Part shown: piece after piece, positions 15,999-17,637 of the stretch
Position numbering within the stretch: the first letter of the stretch is position 1
Layout: the number at the start of each line of letters is the position of its first letter
Source: an uncultured Veillonella sp.
GTDB taxonomy: Bacteria; Bacillota; Negativicutes; Veillonellales; Veillonellaceae
Direction of reading: 5' to 3'
Assembly (NCBI RefSeq): GCF_934190855.1
Contig: NZ_CAKPTN010000019.1
Span: 1 to 17,637, forward strand
Length of the DNA: 17,637 nt
Notes under the pieces: model-generated
What the model was told of the DNA's origin: nothing
The model's input: the letters and a program-made list of their open reading frames with translations, nothing else
Database searches by the model: none
Made by a program: the position numbers and the translations under genes

Positions 15999-16409
15999 TT
16001 AGTCCTGATTGGTTAACATTGTTTTCGTAGAGTTAAATACCGCAAGGTATACGATGGCACCACCGATAAATAAGGTAGCTTGCATTGGAACACTAAATTG
16101 ATTAGCACGCCACAATGCGAAGGCGTAGAAGAACATAGTCACTAGCATGATGAGGAATGCAATGATAACGCGTACATTGGTGTTAACCGCTAAGGATGTA
16201 GTAATACGAGATTTATTGAGTATCACGTAAATCAAGGATACGATGATATCTGCTGTAAAGATGGAGAATACATAGTTGAGATCAAACTCTCCAAATAGAA
16301 CTACAGCCAAGCCGATAAAGCTGAGCCCAAAGAATAGGCGTAATAAAATGCCTATAGTATTCGATTCATTGCGCTGCGCACGACGCTCTTTGCGATTTAA
16401 ATTTGCCAT
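15999..16409 (-). CDS. Four-helix membrane protein of unknown function
   Basis: I do not recognise a family. After a strongly basic N-terminus (N-R-K-E-R-R-A-Q-R) come four hydrophobic segments at about residues 18-40, 46-66, 78-100 and 107-127 and a short polar tail. The 136 residues contain no cysteine, so they show no metal-binding Cys motif or lipobox. GGAGG lies 5 bases before the ATG at 16409. It is divergent from purB and convergent with tonB, so it is a single-gene unit. An extended -10 on the minus strand at 16461-16469 and palindromes at 16428-16447 and 16475-16490 lie in its upstream region. Confidence 0.75.
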   Translation of the reverse strand: MANLNRKERRAQRNESNTIGILLRLFFGLSFIGLAVVLFGEFDLNYVFSIFTADIIVSLIYVILNKSRITTSLAVNTNVRVIIAFLIMLVTMFFYAFALWRANQFSVPMQATLFIGGAIVYLAVFNSTKTMLTNQD

Positions 16410-16427
16410 GGAAGCCTCCCAGTAATG

Positions 16428-16447
16428 ATATACAAGCCCATGTATAT
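16428..16447. promoter_or_regulatory. Inverted repeat in the 5' leader of the 15999-16409 gene
   Basis: ATATACA-AGCCCA-TGTATAT forms a perfect 7-bp dyad 19 bases upstream of the ATG at 16409. It could be an operator or an mRNA hairpin near the ribosome binding site. Confidence 0.4.
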
Positions 16448-16460
16448 TTCAGATAGCTCT

Positions 16461-16469
16461 AGTATATCA
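16461..16469 (-). promoter_or_regulatory. Extended -10 promoter of the 15999-16409 gene
   Basis: On the minus strand TGATATACT matches TGnTATAAT at 8 of 9 defined positions. It lies 52 bases before the ATG; the -35 position is weak and lies inside the 16475-16490 palindrome. Confidence 0.5.
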
Positions 16470-16474
16470 TTTTA

Positions 16475-16490
16475 TTAGTATAAATACTAA
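16475..16490. promoter_or_regulatory. Palindromic candidate operator between divergent genes
   Basis: TTAGTAT-AA-ATACTAA is a perfect 7-bp dyad (16475-16481, 16484-16490). It covers the -35 position of the minus-strand promoter, where a bound repressor would block transcription. Confidence 0.45.
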
Positions 16491-16508
16491 ATTAAAGTCA
16501 TCACTATT

Positions 16509-16553
16509 AAATACGAACGATTAGCAAATTTAATATAATTATCATTCGGAAAA
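16509..16553. promoter_or_regulatory. Inverted pair of PurBox-like sites upstream of purB
   Basis: A site at 16509-16521 matches the Bacillus PurR consensus (AWWWCCGAACWWT) at 11 of 13 positions, and a second on the minus strand at 16553-16541 at 10 of 13. The inverted pair has a gap of about 19 bp and sits just upstream of the purB promoter. Presence of a Bacillus-type PurR in this organism is not shown. Confidence 0.4.
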
Positions 16554-16567
16554 TTGTCGGTCTTTCG

Positions 16568-16596
16568 TTGAATGGAGCTTTCACATATGGTACAAT
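16568..16596 (+). promoter_or_regulatory. Promoter of purB
   Basis: TTGAAT (16568-16573), 17 bp spacer, TACAAT (16591-16596), preceded by TGG as an extended -10. Start predicted near 16603, about 34 bases before the ATG. Confidence 0.75.
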
Positions 16597-16636
16597 AATC
16601 CTATAAATCTAGCTTTTATCATGCAAAGGAGACATC

Positions 16637-17637
16637 ATGATACCACGTTATACACGAGAAGAAATGGGCCATATTTGGAGCGAGCGCAACGAGTTCGACA
16701 CAATGTTATTGGTGGAGATCCTCGCATCCGAGGCGCAAGCTGAATTGGGCATTATCCCTAAAGAAGCGGCAAAAACAATTCGCGAAAAAGCCGATTTCGA
16801 CGTTGAGCGCATTCATGAAATTGAAAAGGAAACAAACCACGATATCATTTCCTTCGTAACGGCAGTAGGCGAATACGTAGGTCCTGAAGCGGCTAAATAT
16901 ATCCATCTTGGTCTTACATCTACAGACGTTAAAGATACAGCACTTGGTTACATGATGAAACAAGCGTGCGACATCTTGATTGCTGACTTGAAACGCTTGC
17001 ACGAAGTATTACGTCGTCGCGCAGCTGAGTTCAAATATACACCTATGATTGGCCGTACTCATGGTATCCACGGTGAACCAACTACATTTGGTTTGAAATT
17101 GGCGTTGTGGATGGCTGAAGTAGAACGCGACATCGAACGCATGGAACATGCTCGTAAAAGCGTGGCTGTAGGTAAATTGTCCGGCGCTGTTGGTACGTAC
17201 TCCAATATCGATCCATTCGTAGAGCAATACGTATGTGAAAAATTAGGTCTTGAACCTGTTAAAATTGCTACGCAAGTCGTACAACGTGACCGTCACGCTG
17301 AATTGTTGTCCACTATTGCTGTTGTAGGCGGCACATTGGATAAAATCGGCAAAGAAATTCGTCACTTACAACGTACAGAAGTACGCGAAGCGGAAGAATA
17401 TTTCAGCCCTAAACAAAAGGGTTCCTCTGCGATGCCTCATAAACGCAATCCTATTACTTGTGAAAGAATCTGCGGTATGGCTCGCTTACTTCGTGGCTAT
17501 GCACAATCTGCTTTCGAAGATCAAGCTTTGTGGCATGAACGCGATATTTCCCACAGCTCTGTGGAACGGGTAATCTTGCCAGATGCAACAATCGCGTTGA
17601 ATTACATGCTTCATTTAACAATCCGCACTATCGATAA
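16637..17637 (+). CDS. purB: Adenylosuccinate lyase, N-terminal 333 residues (3' truncated by window)
   Basis: A fumarase/aspartase-superfamily enzyme that removes fumarate from SAICAR and from adenylosuccinate in purine and AMP synthesis. The visible part contains all three conserved regions: H-L-G-L-T-S-T-D-V-K-D-T near 90-101, G-R-T-H-G-I-H-G-E-P-T near 139-149 with the catalytic histidine H142, and the superfamily signature G-S-S-A-M-P-H-K-R-N-P at 262-272 with the catalytic serine in the flexible loop. Complete enzymes are about 430 residues, so roughly 100 are missing at the right edge; the frame is open there, and the last codon is cut after two bases. AAAGGAG lies about 5 bases before the ATG. 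The gene is divergent from the 15999-16409 gene and has its own promoter. Confidence 0.96.
   Translation, partial: MIPRYTREEMGHIWSERNEFDTMLLVEILASEAQAELGIIPKEAAKTIREKADFDVERIHEIEKETNHDIISFVTAVGEYVGPEAAKYIHLGLTSTDVKDTALGYMMKQACDILIADLKRLHEVLRRRAAEFKYTPMIGRTHGIHGEPTTFGLKLALWMAEVERDIERMEHARKSVAVGKLSGAVGTYSNIDPFVEQYVCEKLGLEPVKIATQVVQRDRHAELLSTIAVVGGTLDKIGKEIRHLQRTEVREAEEYFSPKQKGSSAMPHKRNPITCERICGMARLLRGYAQSAFEDQALWHERDISHSSVERVILPDATIALNYMLHLTIRTID

Noticed and set aside
16531..16549. Fur-box-like string (AATTATCATT) upstream of purB
   Set aside because: Only one half resembles the Fur consensus and the region is AT-rich. The inverted PurBox-like pair covering the same bases fits the gene context better.

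Overview
The window reads as chromosomal DNA of a low-GC, lactate-fermenting member of the Negativicutes, most likely a Veillonella. This is an inference from content: a Dld-II-type FAD/Fe-S D-lactate dehydrogenase, a two-subunit B12-dependent methylmalonyl-CoA mutase with its MeaB chaperone (the succinate-propionate pathway), and an ExbB/ExbD/TonB set, which implies an outer membrane, combined with strong AGGAGG ribosome binding sites and many Rho-independent terminators. No RNA polymerase, rRNA or other taxonomic marker is present, so the genus is not proven.

Layout. (1) 1-792: 3' part of a TSUP-family permease, then a strong terminator. (2) 893-1300: AT-rich leader with a dyad, then 1301-4123: 940-residue D-lactate dehydrogenase-like flavo-iron-sulfur protein, with its terminator at 4221-4249. 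(3) 4382-5406: a TPR lipoprotein and a small membrane protein in tandem. (4) 5417-5980, minus strand: a hicA-hicB toxin-antitoxin pair with palindromic sites upstream. (5) 6263-7147, minus strand: a RarD-type EamA permease. (6) 7301-13370: promoter, cobalamin riboswitch, intrinsic terminator, then mutA-mutB-meaB as a tight operon ending in a terminator. (7) 13505-13762: a lone small two-helix membrane protein. (8) 13876-15927: three 24-bp tandem repeats, an extended -10 promoter, then exbB-exbD-tonB with overlapping or closely spaced genes and a terminator. (9) 15999-16409, minus strand: a four-helix membrane protein, divergent from purB. (10) 16637-17637: the first 333 residues of adenylosuccinate lyase, cut by the window edge.

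Function. Region 2 would oxidise lactate to pyruvate. Region 6 interconverts succinyl-CoA and methylmalonyl-CoA, with MeaB protecting and reloading the mutase's adenosylcobalamin. Region 8 would energise an outer-membrane transporter through the proton motive force. The cargo of the TonB system cannot be read from this window; B12 or iron are possibilities only.

The points most worth following are a cobalamin riboswitch plus terminator placed in front of a B12-dependent enzyme (the usual targets are B12 synthesis, uptake or B12-independent isozymes), the exact-period 24-bp triple repeat in front of the exbB promoter, and several undescribed dyad sites upstream of hicA, the lactate dehydrogenase and the 15999-16409/purB divergent pair. 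I did not find CRISPR arrays, tRNA or rRNA genes, insertion sequences or prophage genes.
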